Below, in pieces: positions 27,263 to 35,760 of a stretch of 64,000 nucleotides of DNA. The notes under the pieces were generated by a model, which had not been told where the DNA came from, ran no database searches, and was given only the letters and a program-made list of their open reading frames with translations. How positions within the stretch are numbered: the stretch's first letter is position 1; the number at the start of each line of letters is the position of its first letter. Where the stretch lies: contig NZ_PTXN01000007.1 of NCBI RefSeq assembly GCF_012726345.1, forward strand, positions 124,001-188,000. Reading direction: 5' to 3'. The translations under genes were made by a program, and so were the position numbers. The stretch comes from Marinomonas sp. UCMA 3892. GTDB lineage: Bacteria; Pseudomonadota; Gammaproteobacteria; Pseudomonadales; Marinomonadaceae.

Positions 27263-28099
27263 TCACAAAGCAACAGCTCGCAGCATTCTTTTCGACCATT
27301 GACTCCACGACCCAACATAAACTTGCTTTGCCTCAATCCCTGCATAGTTTAAAGCCAAGACATTATGGCAAGCAGTTACACCAGAACCACAATAATACAC
27401 GTATGCATCACTATTATTGGATAGCCAATCTTGCCATTCCACATGAAGCTGCTCAGCGGGTTTGAAACAAGCATTTGCATCTAAGTTATCTGAAAATGGA
27501 CGATTGATAGCACCTGGAATATGCCCAGCAACAGCATCAATGGTTTCATTCTCACCATTAAAGCGATCTGATGCTCTAGCATCCACTAATTGAAACTGAT
27601 TCGTTTCAAAGTTTTCAACTATCGCTTGCTCACTGACCGCCCAAGGAAAAGAAACCTCAATTTGATTGGATGTCGATTTTGCTTTGACAGGAGCCAGTGA
27701 TACATCCCTCCCTTCTCTCAGCCATGCAGGAAAACCACCATTTAAAACACGTACATCAATATTTTGCTGGCTAAGCATCCACCAAGCTCGTGCGGCAATC
27801 GCTCCCCCCATATCGTCGTACACGACAACTTGAGTACTAGAATCTATTCCCCAAGCCCGCAATTGCTCGGAAAAGACAATTTCATCCGGCAAAGGGTGTC
27901 GACCAGTCAATTCTGTCTCTGGTGCTGCCAATTGATGATGGACATCCACAAAAATAGCACCTGGAATATGTCCTTTATTATATTCAGACAGACCTTTAGC
28001 GTGGTCCGTTAAGTAAAATCTACAGTCTAAAACAACAACGTTAAGCTGCCCAAGTAATAGGGCCAGTTCATTTGTATTAATTAATGTTTTTAATAGCAC
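27263..28099 (-). CDS. sseA: 3-mercaptopyruvate/thiosulfate sulfurtransferase
   Basis: The 278 residues form two rhodanese domains. The catalytic cysteine is in the C-terminal one, YYCGSGVTACHNVLAL. The CGSGVTA loop is typical of 3-mercaptopyruvate sulfurtransferases (SseA). The enzyme transfers sulfur to thiols or cyanide in the cytoplasm. The N-terminal domain has DDMGGAIAARAWWML in place of an active cysteine loop, as usual. It stands alone. Confidence 0.88.
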   Translation of the reverse strand: MLLKTLINTNELALLLGQLNVVVLDCRFYLTDHAKGLSEYNKGHIPGAIFVDVHHQLAAPETELTGRHPLPDEIVFSEQLRAWGIDSSTQVVVYDDMGGAIAARAWWMLSQQNIDVRVLNGGFPAWLREGRDVSLAPVKAKSTSNQIEVSFPWAVSEQAIVENFETNQFQLVDARASDRFNGENETIDAVAGHIPGAINRPFSDNLDANACFKPAEQLHVEWQDWLSNNSDAYVYYCGSGVTACHNVLALNYAGIEAKQVYVGSWSQWSKRMLRAVAL

Positions 28100-28220
28100 A
28101 GGCTTTCCTCAGACAATCATACGTGGTCATAAAACAGACCGCTTCTGTTTCTTTTAAATCTACTTTGATTATTCATTTTTTGCTAATATTCGCAGCAATT
28201 ATCTTACTACTGAGTTTTCT

Positions 28221-28979
28221 ATGTTACGTATCGACCTAATCCTTACCGAGCAAGGCCTTGCTAAATCTCGCTCGCAAGCACAAACTTTTATCAGTGAAGG
28301 ACGAATCTCATACAAACAAAACGAGAAGTGGATAAAAGTCACCAAACCTAGCTTGAAATTGCCATCCGATATCGAGCTGAACGTCATCTCAGACGAGGCC
28401 GATAAATACGTTTCCCGTGGCGCCTTGAAACTTGAAGGTGCTCTACTACACACAAAACTCAATATCGAAGGCTTCCTTGTATTAGATATCGGCCAATCTA
28501 CCGGTGGCTTTAGTGATTGCGCGATTCAGCACGGTGCAGCACATGTTGTTGGTGTTGAGGTCGGACATGATCAACTGGACCCCCGCCTACGTAATCATCA
28601 AAATATTATCTGCCTAGAAGGAATTAATGCTCGAAACTTGAGTATTGAAGACCTAAACGAACACTTTCCAGAACACGGCTTTGATCTTATTGTCATGGAT
28701 GTTTCTTTTATATCGCAGACTAAAATTTTGCCACAGCTACCAAATTTACTAAGTAAAACAGGTCACCTGATTACATTAGTAAAACCTCAATTTGAAGTAG
28801 GCAAAGAATTCATCGGTAAAGGCGGAATAGTAAAAGACAAACAGCGTGTAAAGTTACTCGAACAGGACATGCAAGACTTCGTCAAAAGACTAGGCTTTGA
28901 AGTCAAATGCTATATAGAAAGCCCAATCAAAGGCGGTGACGGTAATCAAGAATTTCTACTTTGGGCAACCAGATCATAG
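28221..28979 (+). CDS. tlyA: TlyA-family RNA 2'-O-methyltransferase
   Basis: The 252 residues carry an N-terminal S4 RNA-binding domain (RIDLILTEQGLAKSRSQAQTFI, about 1-60). A Rossmann methyltransferase with DIGQSTGGFSDCAIQHGA follows. The K-D-K catalytic residues are visible in SRGALKL, VMDVSFIS and LVKPQFEVGK. TlyA proteins methylate C1409 of 16S rRNA, and in some species C1920 of 23S; they were first named hemolysins. It is monocistronic and plus-strand. Target choice cannot be read from sequence. Confidence 0.9.
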   Translation: MLRIDLILTEQGLAKSRSQAQTFISEGRISYKQNEKWIKVTKPSLKLPSDIELNVISDEADKYVSRGALKLEGALLHTKLNIEGFLVLDIGQSTGGFSDCAIQHGAAHVVGVEVGHDQLDPRLRNHQNIICLEGINARNLSIEDLNEHFPEHGFDLIVMDVSFISQTKILPQLPNLLSKTGHLITLVKPQFEVGKEFIGKGGIVKDKQRVKLLEQDMQDFVKRLGFEVKCYIESPIKGGDGNQEFLLWATRS

Positions 28980-29005
28980 ATCTTAAAATCTCGGTGTTAA
29001 GGCAG

Positions 29006-30385
29006 TTAAATTACCTCATCATAACAATGATGACTATCAGGTAAAATTTCGCGAGCTTCTTTTTCTTCCAGCTCGGTAATGTAGTTTCTTGCCATATAAA
29101 ACCCCAAACAGCCAAAGATAACCGATCCTACAGCCTGTCCAAAAAGTATCCCCTCTGCCCCCATAAAGAGAGAGAAGATAGTAATTAATGGCCATGTACC
29201 TAACGTCGCACGACCAAAATTTAGCAAGGTACTATTTAACGGTTTACCAAGGTTATTAAAAACTGCAATCGCAATAAACAACAAACTCTGGAAGAAAAAA
29301 CTAAAAGATACAAAGGTAGCAAAGAACCGAATTAGGTCCGCACTACTTTGTGTTGCATGAAACACTGACACAAGCCAATCTTGCATGTGATAAAGACAAA
29401 AACACAATACTAAGCAATACCCGAAAGCATAAACGACAGCGCTACTAATCGCACTGTGCATCCTATCAAAACGCCCGGCCCCATAGTTCTGACCCAATAT
29501 AGGACCAACAGCACCTGATAAAGCAAATATCCCGCCAAACACCACAGGAATAATACGCCCAATAACCGCCACAGCAGCAACTGCATCATCACCAAACGAC
29601 GAAGTATGCTCCATGACAATGGCATTCGCTAACGGCGAGGACATATTAGTTAACATAGCAGGAATGGCAATAACAGAAATCGATTTAGCATCTTTAAAGA
29701 AATCTATTAAGTCAAACTCGCCCAACATCTTATGAATATGGACCACACCATAATACGACACAGCGACCATAGAAAAACGCGCAAGCAAAGAAGCAATAGC
29801 CGCACCTTGCACACCCAACCCAAAAGCAAAAATGAAGATAGGATCTAATAGCGCATTAACCAAGCCACCAACCATGGTGGCGTACATAGCACGGCGGGCA
29901 TCACCCAAAGCTCGCATAATTCCAGAGCCAATCATGCCAATCATTACCGCTGGCATACCTATGACTAAAATCTGCAAATAGTCTGTTGCCAAGTCAAGCG
30001 TTCGTCCTGTGGCACCAACATACAAAAGGATATGGGGAATATTGGGCCATATAAGCCAAACCACACCGGTCGAAAAGAAAATACCAAATGCCAGAACATT
30101 GACAGCACGACGTTTAGCCAACTCGATCTGCCCTTCGCCAACCGCTCTGGATACCAAAGCAGTTGCGGCAATAGACACGGCAATGCTTAATGAAATGGTA
30201 AAAAACATAATGGTGCTGGCAAATCCTACCGCCGCCACAGCTTCTTTCTCACCCAACATAGAGAGGAAAAGCATGTCGACTAGATCAACCAAAAACATGC
30301 ACATCAAACCAAACGCACCAGTAGCAGACATGCTAACAACATGTTTAAAGGTTGAACCTTCTGTAAGCTTTGCCGGACTAGGCAT
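29006..30385 (-). CDS. MATE-family efflux transporter
   Basis: The 459 residues have twelve predicted membrane helices in two MatE repeats. The first contains LVDLVDMLFLSMLGEKEAVAAVGFAS and the second IGRIIPVVFGGIFALSGAVGPILGQNYGAG. It is a sodium- or proton-driven exporter in the inner membrane, of the DinF/NorM-like superfamily. The substrate is unknown. It is convergent with tlyA and lies downstream of lon, separated by the lon terminator. Confidence 0.9.
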   Translation of the reverse strand: MPSPAKLTEGSTFKHVVSMSATGAFGLMCMFLVDLVDMLFLSMLGEKEAVAAVGFASTIMFFTISLSIAVSIAATALVSRAVGEGQIELAKRRAVNVLAFGIFFSTGVVWLIWPNIPHILLYVGATGRTLDLATDYLQILVIGMPAVMIGMIGSGIMRALGDARRAMYATMVGGLVNALLDPIFIFAFGLGVQGAAIASLLARFSMVAVSYYGVVHIHKMLGEFDLIDFFKDAKSISVIAIPAMLTNMSSPLANAIVMEHTSSFGDDAVAAVAVIGRIIPVVFGGIFALSGAVGPILGQNYGAGRFDRMHSAISSAVVYAFGYCLVLCFCLYHMQDWLVSVFHATQSSADLIRFFATFVSFSFFFQSLLFIAIAVFNNLGKPLNSTLLNFGRATLGTWPLITIFSLFMGAEGILFGQAVGSVIFGCLGFYMARNYITELEEKEAREILPDSHHCYDEVI

Positions 30386-30461
30386 TTATTTCCCCTAAAA
30401 TGACGCATCCAACTTATATGCGACAAAAAACGCGACAAAAAAATTCGCCAATAAATAAAAA

Positions 30462-30486
30462 ACCGGACAAGCAGCACTTGTCCGGT
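30462..30486 (-). terminator. Rho-independent terminator of lon
   Basis: A perfect 10-bp stem (ACCGGACAAG paired with CTTGTCCGGT, loop of five) is followed on the minus strand by TTTTTTATTTAT. It lies 54 bases after the lon stop. A TGTGGATAA sequence, a perfect DnaA-box match, lies at 30530-30538 between the two. Confidence 0.9.
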
Positions 30487-30539
30487 CCAGTATTTTCTCA
30501 TGTATGACGATTTGAGAAAATGCTTACATTGTGGATAAC

Positions 30540-32978
30540 CTAATGAAGATCGTTATTTGATCGATTAAAAACAATTTTTTCAACATCTGCAAAGCGTTCA
30601 GCAAAATGCACAGTCATGCCCTCTTTAACCGATTCCGGCAATTCTTCAAAATCACGACGGTTTGGTTCAGGTAAAATCACTTCACTAATTTTACTACGCT
30701 TAGCGGCAATGATTTTCTCACGAATACCACCAACAGCTAGAACCTGGCCAGTAAGCGTCAACTCACCTGTCATTGCTAATCCACGTCGAACCGGTTCACC
30801 TTTAGCCAATGACAGCAATGCTGTAGCCATAGAAATACCAGCGCTTGGGCCATCCTTAGGTGTCGCGCCTTCTGGTACATGCAAATGCACTAAGCTTTTA
30901 TCAAAAAATTCTGGGTGTTTTTGATAGCTTTTTGCATGAGAGAAGACATAGGAATACGCAATTTCAGCTGATTCCTTCATCACATCACCCAGCTTACCCG
31001 TGAGTTTCAAGCCTCGTGTTAGCTCATGCACTTTATTGGCTTCAATTGGCAAAGTCGCCCCGCCCATAGAAGTCCAAGCCAAACCAGTAACAACACCAAC
31101 ACCTTGTAATGTTTTTTCTGGTCGGAAATAAGGCATACCCAACAAGGTCTCAACGTCTTTCACACCAACATTGATATGCTCTTTTTCACCCGTCATTAAC
31201 TCAACAACACTCTTGCGTAAGATTTTTTGCAGCAATTTATCTAAGCCTCGAACACCCGCTTCACGAGCATAATGCTCAATAATATGTCGAAGTGCAGCAT
31301 CAGTAATATTCAGCTGCTTCTTCAACAGCTTATTTTTCTTCAGCAATTTCGGCCATAAATGCTGCTTAGCAATCGCTAGTTTTTCATCACCGATGTAACC
31401 AGACAATCGAATAACATCCATCCTGTCTAACAGCGGCGCAGGAATAGTATCCAGCTGGTTAGCTGTACAAATGAACAAAGCTTTCGATAAATCGATACGC
31501 ATATCTAAATAGTGATCGAGGAACTCAACATTTTGCTCAGGATCAAGTGCTTCCAATAAAGATGACGCTGGATCTCCTTGGAAAGAAGATCCTATTTTGT
31601 CGATCTCATCCAACATGATAACGGGGTTCTCTACCTCGACATCTTTTAGTGCTTGAACGAATTTACCCGGCAAAGCACCAATATAGGTACGACGATGACC
31701 TTTGATCTCAGCTTCGTCACGCATACCACCAAGGCTAAAGCGATAGAACTTACGATTCAAAGACTCTGCAATCGATTTACCAATGGATGTTTTACCAACA
31801 CCTGGCGGGCCAACAAGTAGTAAAATACTACCGCCCATTTCGCCGCGATGCGCACCAAGAGCCAAAAATTCAACAATACGGTCCTTTATATCACCAAGAC
31901 CAGCATGATGAGATTCAAGAACCTCTCGGGCTAATTTAATATCTAAGTTATCTTTCGAATGAACGCCCCATGGCAAAGACGTCGCCCAATCCAGATAGTT
32001 ACGCGTCACACCATACTCTGGAGAACCTGTCTCAAGAATGCTCAGTTTATGCAACTCTTCTTGGATTTTATCGTTCACTGCTTTGGGTAAAGTTTTACCT
32101 TCTAAACGAGCTTCGAATGTTTCTACATCAGAAGTACGATCGTCTTTTGAAATACCCAGCTCTTTCTGGATAATTTTCAATTGCTCTTTTAAGAAAAAGT
32201 CTCGCTGATGCTTGCTGATTTTATCATTTACTTCAGCGCTAATTTCATTCTGCAAGCGCGCAATTTCAAGCTCTTTTCTTAGCAAGGTAAGCGCTAAATG
32301 CATACGAGCATTTATTGGAATGGTTGCCAAAACATCATATAGATCTTCCGCATCCGCAGAAGTAATGGACGCAGCAAAATCCGCCAGCAAGCCCGACTCA
32401 TTAAATGAGAATCGCCCTAAATATTGCCTCAGATCCTCGCTAAATAAAGGGTTTAAGCGAATTAGTTGCTTAATCGCATCTAGAATCGCAATGGAATAGG
32501 CTTTCGATTCATCATCATTGGATTTCACATCATTCAGGTAACGAACACGAGCAAGGTAAGGAGCTTCTTCGCTTAACCATTCGATAACTTCAAAACGCTT
32601 TACACCTTGAGCTAGAAAGGTCAATTTATCATTTTGCTTCTCAGCTTTATGTACTCTTGCAACACAACCAATAGAGCGAAATTCGTCTACTGAAGGCGCT
32701 TTTTTCGTTTTCTTATCAGCATAAACCAAACCTACGACCGCTTGAGGATGTTCTGCGATTCGCTCTAAAGTATCTTCCCACTGCTCAGCATCGACCATAA
32801 CCGGCTGAACCTGTGCAGGAAAAAATGGGCGGCTTGAAATAGGCAAAATAAACAATGTCTCAGGCAAAACATCGTCTGGAAGAGCAAGACCTCTAGGATC
32901 ACTAATAACAACGCCTTCGTCTTCCGTTACTTCAACTTGGTCTTCTTGTGCATCTAAGTATTGTTCGTCATCATTCAT
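30540..32978 (-). CDS. lon: ATP-dependent protease Lon
   Basis: Lon is a homo-hexameric AAA+ serine protease degrading misfolded and regulatory proteins. The 812 residues comprise the LAN substrate domain (about 35-230), a coiled-coil linker, an AAA+ domain with Walker A GPPGVGKTSIG, and the protease domain. Ser712 (KDGPSAG) and Lys755 (GGIREK) form the dyad. The acidic N-terminal extension (MNDDEQYLDAQEDQVEV) resembles the second Lon type of Pseudomonas-like bacteria. The 290 bases upstream (32979-33269), shared with upp, hold no other gene. No convincing heat-shock promoter was found there. Confidence 0.96.
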   Translation of the reverse strand: MNDDEQYLDAQEDQVEVTEDEGVVISDPRGLALPDDVLPETLFILPISSRPFFPAQVQPVMVDAEQWEDTLERIAEHPQAVVGLVYADKKTKKAPSVDEFRSIGCVARVHKAEKQNDKLTFLAQGVKRFEVIEWLSEEAPYLARVRYLNDVKSNDDESKAYSIAILDAIKQLIRLNPLFSEDLRQYLGRFSFNESGLLADFAASITSADAEDLYDVLATIPINARMHLALTLLRKELEIARLQNEISAEVNDKISKHQRDFFLKEQLKIIQKELGISKDDRTSDVETFEARLEGKTLPKAVNDKIQEELHKLSILETGSPEYGVTRNYLDWATSLPWGVHSKDNLDIKLAREVLESHHAGLGDIKDRIVEFLALGAHRGEMGGSILLLVGPPGVGKTSIGKSIAESLNRKFYRFSLGGMRDEAEIKGHRRTYIGALPGKFVQALKDVEVENPVIMLDEIDKIGSSFQGDPASSLLEALDPEQNVEFLDHYLDMRIDLSKALFICTANQLDTIPAPLLDRMDVIRLSGYIGDEKLAIAKQHLWPKLLKKNKLLKKQLNITDAALRHIIEHYAREAGVRGLDKLLQKILRKSVVELMTGEKEHINVGVKDVETLLGMPYFRPEKTLQGVGVVTGLAWTSMGGATLPIEANKVHELTRGLKLTGKLGDVMKESAEIAYSYVFSHAKSYQKHPEFFDKSLVHLHVPEGATPKDGPSAGISMATALLSLAKGEPVRRGLAMTGELTLTGQVLAVGGIREKIIAAKRSKISEVILPEPNRRDFEELPESVKEGMTVHFAERFADVEKIVFNRSNNDLH

Positions 32979-33269
32979 AATAAACTTCTCAATAAATCTG
33001 TATTTTTGTAAAAATGGCGCCAGAAATACCTATGGCTATTTTTTATAAGCTTTTGCTATGTATAGATCTTATGTAATGGCGATATTGCCGAAAACAATAC
33101 CATGGGTCATTTTCCCAAATGCTTACTCACTTCAAGAAACAAACTAACCCATAGGACAGGATTAGTTATTTGGCCAATTCCGACTTAGTGTTATTATAAG
33201 AACCATGATAAAGATTGAATCCGCTCAATTTCACACTCTCAACCCAGAGTTACAAAAAAGGAAAGGCTA

Positions 33270-33926
33270 ATGACCCGCGATGAACTCCTTAAGGCTTACA
33301 ATGATATATTTGTGATCAAACACCCTTTTGTGAAACACAAATTAACCAGTCTTCGCGATAAGAACACCAGTACCCGTGAATTTCGTATGTTAGTTGAGGA
33401 GCTAGGAACGTTAATTGGCTACGAAGCAACGCGCGATTTAGAAACAACCGATGTTGAAATTGAAACACCTTTAGAAAAAGCTATGTGCCCAGTTCTAAAA
33501 GGTAAGAAGCTTTGTATCGTTACCATAATGCGAGCGGGTAATGGACTGGCTGAGGGCGTGCTGAAACTGTCGCCTAGTGCACGAGTTGGGCATGTTGGCC
33601 TGTATCGCGACCCAGACACAAAGCAGCCTGTTGAATACTACCTAAAAATGCCACACTCAGTGAATGAACGTACCATTATTGTAGTTGACCCAATGTTAGC
33701 AACGGGTAACTCAGCCATTATGGCCATCGATAAGATGAAAGAAATGGGCGCAACAGATATTCGCTTTATCTGTCTATTTGCTGCACCTGAAGGCATTCAA
33801 GCATTTAAAGAAGCACATCCAGATGTTGCCATGTACATTGGCTCAATTGATCGTGGCCTAGATGAGCACGCCTACATTCGTCCAGGTGTTGGTGACGCTG
33901 GCGATCGCATTTACGGCACGCGCTAA
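33270..33926 (+). CDS. upp: Uracil phosphoribosyltransferase
   Basis: Upp salvages uracil with PRPP to give UMP. The 218 residues show the PRPP-binding motif [12 protein letters not shown] and the uracil-binding [16 protein letters not shown] at the C-terminus. The length is a little above the usual 208. A strong AAAGGAAAGG site precedes the ATG. It is monocistronic, with its own terminator, and divergent from lon. Confidence 0.96.
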   Translation: MTRDELLKAYNDIFVIKHPFVKHKLTSLRDKNTSTREFRMLVEELGTLIGYEATRDLETTDVEIETPLEKAMCPVLKGKKLCIVTIMRAGNGLAEGVLKLSPSARVGHVGLYRDPDTKQPVEYYLKMPHSVNERTIIVVDPMLATGNSAIMAIDKMKEMGATDIRFICLFAAPEGIQAFKEAHPDVAMYIGSIDRGLDEHAYIRPGVGDAGDRIYGTR

Positions 33927-33943
33927 TTACTGAATAAACAAAT

Positions 33944-33983
33944 AAAAGCCGCCTCTTAGTTCGATAAAGAGGCGGCTTTTTTA
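33944..33983 (+). terminator. Rho-independent terminator of upp
   Basis: A perfect stem of fourteen pairs (AAAAGCCGCCTCTT with its complement, loop of nine) is followed by TTTTTT. It lies 18 bases after the upp stop and could also act on the opposite strand for the LysE-type gene. Confidence 0.92.
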
Positions 33984-34013
33984 TCATTCAAAAGCAGCAA
34001 ATTAATAATTAAG

Positions 34014-34634
34014 CTAACTCTTAAGAGCCAAAAAAGCACCAGCACTTGCCATGATGCCACCTGCGGTCCTATTCAAAGTCTTCATAGAACGTTCAGACTT
34101 CATAAAACGTCTCGCCTGAGAAGCTCCAATAGAAATTATCGTCAAACCAAGTAACAAGGCAACAAAAGTAAGAAACGAGGCCAACACAATATCCGCAGCA
34201 CTTAAGACGGTTAAATCCATAAATGTCGGCAAAAAAGCCACATAAAAAAGTATTACTTTAGGGTTAGAAGCAGAAATCATAAAGCCTTGAATAAAGCTCG
34301 CTATCTCGTTATTCACGTCTTGCAGATTATCACCCGAAGACATAGTAGAAACTGGCGATATCCACATTTTCCAACCCAGATAAATAAGATAAGCAGCACC
34401 AGCATAACGTATAATAAGAAACACCTCCTCCCAAGCTGATGCAATGGCTGCCAAGCCGTAACACGCCATCACTAAATAAACGATATCGCTCATCACCATA
34501 CCAAGGCTAAGAGAAAAGCTTGCTCTAGCACCTCTAGAAATACTTCTTGCCAAAATAGCAAAAATTCCAGGTCCCGGAGTAATGCTGAAAATAAAAATAG
34601 CAATAAAAAATGTAATTCCGCTTTCTAGAGTCAT
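34014..34634 (-). CDS. LysE/RhtB-family amino acid exporter
   Basis: The 206 residues have six hydrophobic helices. The family motif TPGPGIFAILARSISRGARASFSLSLGM occurs near the N-terminus and SNPKVILFYVAFLP in the middle. RhtB-type proteins export homoserine, threonine, lysine or related compounds. It lies 24 bases downstream of a TetR-family gene on the same strand, which suggests that regulator controls it. The substrate is unknown. Confidence 0.9.
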   Translation of the reverse strand: MTLESGITFFIAIFIFSITPGPGIFAILARSISRGARASFSLSLGMVMSDIVYLVMACYGLAAIASAWEEVFLIIRYAGAAYLIYLGWKMWISPVSTMSSGDNLQDVNNEIASFIQGFMISASNPKVILFYVAFLPTFMDLTVLSAADIVLASFLTFVALLLGLTIISIGASQARRFMKSERSMKTLNRTAGGIMASAGAFLALKS

Positions 34635-34658
34635 ATCAAACCCTCCACCAACTTACGG

Positions 34659-35327
34659 CTAATGCTCAGCAACACCACAACCAGCTAAAACCATGCGAGT
34701 AATAAATTGCCTAGCTTCTTCATAATCACTTTTTTCTAACTCATTTTTCTGCAATAGAATTTTCACTTGCGCATCAAAATCAGCATAAGTCTGAGTCATC
34801 GCCCAAATACTAATAAAAAGATGCTCGGTTGAAACAGGATTCATCAGGCCTTTATCTACCCAAACCTGAATTGTCGCCTTTTCGCGACTTAATTCAGTAA
34901 CAAACAAATTTCTAAGATAATCTAAAACAAAGGTTTCTTCACCTATTAACGCCATCGCAAAGATCTTAGAAGCATTTTTATTGCTACGCGATTGATCTAT
35001 TTTTTCACTAATATAGCGCGTCAGGTTTTGCTTAGGTCCCTCTTCAACATTAAATTCGCTGACGGAATCTAACCAAAGACGAAGAATACGCTCTAACACA
35101 GCCTCTAGGAGGTCTTTTTTAGAGCGATAATAATAATGAACATTTGCCTTAGGTAACCCGGCTTCATCGGCAATCATCTGAGTAGTGGTTTTCGCTAAAC
35201 CTTGTCGCGCAAAAACACGTTCAGATGTTTCTAAAATAAGGGTTTGATTTTGAGCACGAATGTGCGCTTTCAACTGATCTTTTGGTCGTTTTACTTCGGT
35301 CAAGGGTGAAGCCTCGCTGATCAACAT
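34659..35327 (-). CDS. TetR-family regulator, RutR-like
   Basis: The 222 residues have an N-terminal helix-turn-helix (TTTQMIADEAGLPKANVHYYYRSKKDLLEAV, about 45-75). The C-terminal ligand domain contains IWAMTQTYADFDAQV, which closely matches the IWASTQHYADFAPQV block of E. coli RutR, a uracil-sensing regulator. It probably controls itself and the adjacent LysE-type exporter. A sequence matching the RutR operator (TTGACCANNTGGTCAA) at 11 of 14 fixed positions lies upstream at 35733-35748. No clear ribosome-binding site precedes the ATG. The effector is unproven. Confidence 0.85.
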   Translation of the reverse strand: MLISEASPLTEVKRPKDQLKAHIRAQNQTLILETSERVFARQGLAKTTTQMIADEAGLPKANVHYYYRSKKDLLEAVLERILRLWLDSVSEFNVEEGPKQNLTRYISEKIDQSRSNKNASKIFAMALIGEETFVLDYLRNLFVTELSREKATIQVWVDKGLMNPVSTEHLFISIWAMTQTYADFDAQVKILLQKNELEKSDYEEARQFITRMVLAGCGVAEH

Positions 35328-35432
35328 GTCACTAAAGGGGGATGTTTTTTATATCGACTTACCATCCTGAGCGATACATCGGAAGAATAACATTCTTTAC
35401 AATAGGCACGAAGCCTTAAGAAAAAATCGCAT

Positions 35433-35680
35433 AAAAAAAGGGAGCCGAAGCTCCCCATTTCCCCTCGTAGCAGAGACGTTAATGACTATAGGCATTCGTC
35501 ATTAGGCTAACTGCTACACCACGTTGGCACTGTGATCAAGTCGTAATCTAAAAAATTACGTATCTCAATGTTCCGGCAAGACAGCCATAACTTGGTTATG
35601 ACCATCATGTCTACTGTTAGTAGTAGACTGAAAGACCCTACCGCTTTTGTCTAGCGTATACGATCTTTGATGTAATCTAG
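35433..35680 (-). ncRNA. Candidate structured small RNA or leader RNA
   Basis: No ORF is evident, but the minus strand holds a chain of hairpins. They lie at 35609-35628 (7 bp), 35586-35600 (6 bp), 35542-35560 (6 bp) and 35467-35517. The last has two perfect 7-bp stems separated by a symmetric 6/6 internal loop. The chain ends with a terminator GGGAGC-TTCG-GCTCCC at 35440-35455 followed by seven U. A promoter with a perfect -10 lies just upstream. The length would be about 245 nt. It matches no RNA family I recognise. It could be a free small RNA or the attenuated leader of the downstream TetR-LysE genes (inference). Confidence 0.55.
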
Positions 35681-35686
35681 TGGTAG

Positions 35687-35714
35687 ATTATAGACAGGTG
35701 AAATAACAGTGCAA
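35687..35714 (-). promoter_or_regulatory. Promoter of the candidate small RNA
   Basis: Minus strand: TATAAT (35687-35692) preceded after 16 bases by TTGCAC (35709-35714), the latter agreeing with the -35 consensus mainly in TTG. A RutR-box-like near-palindrome at 35733-35748 lies about 60 bases upstream of the expected start. The GGDEF gene ends at 35761, just upstream. Confidence 0.5.
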
Positions 35715-35760
35715 TAGATGAGAACGAAAAAACTGACCGATCGATCAATTTTATTTAAAT

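Noticed and set aside
33125-33150. Heat-shock (sigma-32) promoter upstream of lon, CTTGAAG followed by CCCAT
   Set aside because: The spacing between the two elements is about 23 bases, too long for a sigma-32 promoter (13-17), and the -10 part is weak.
35461-35520. tRNA-like fold on the plus strand
   Set aside because: The 7-bp outer stem is there, but no D, anticodon and T arms or CCA end are visible; it is the two-stem hairpin of the candidate RNA.
35733-35748. Palindrome as a terminator of the GGDEF gene
   Set aside because: The stem is weak and lacks a following U-run on the minus strand; it looks more like an operator half-site pair.
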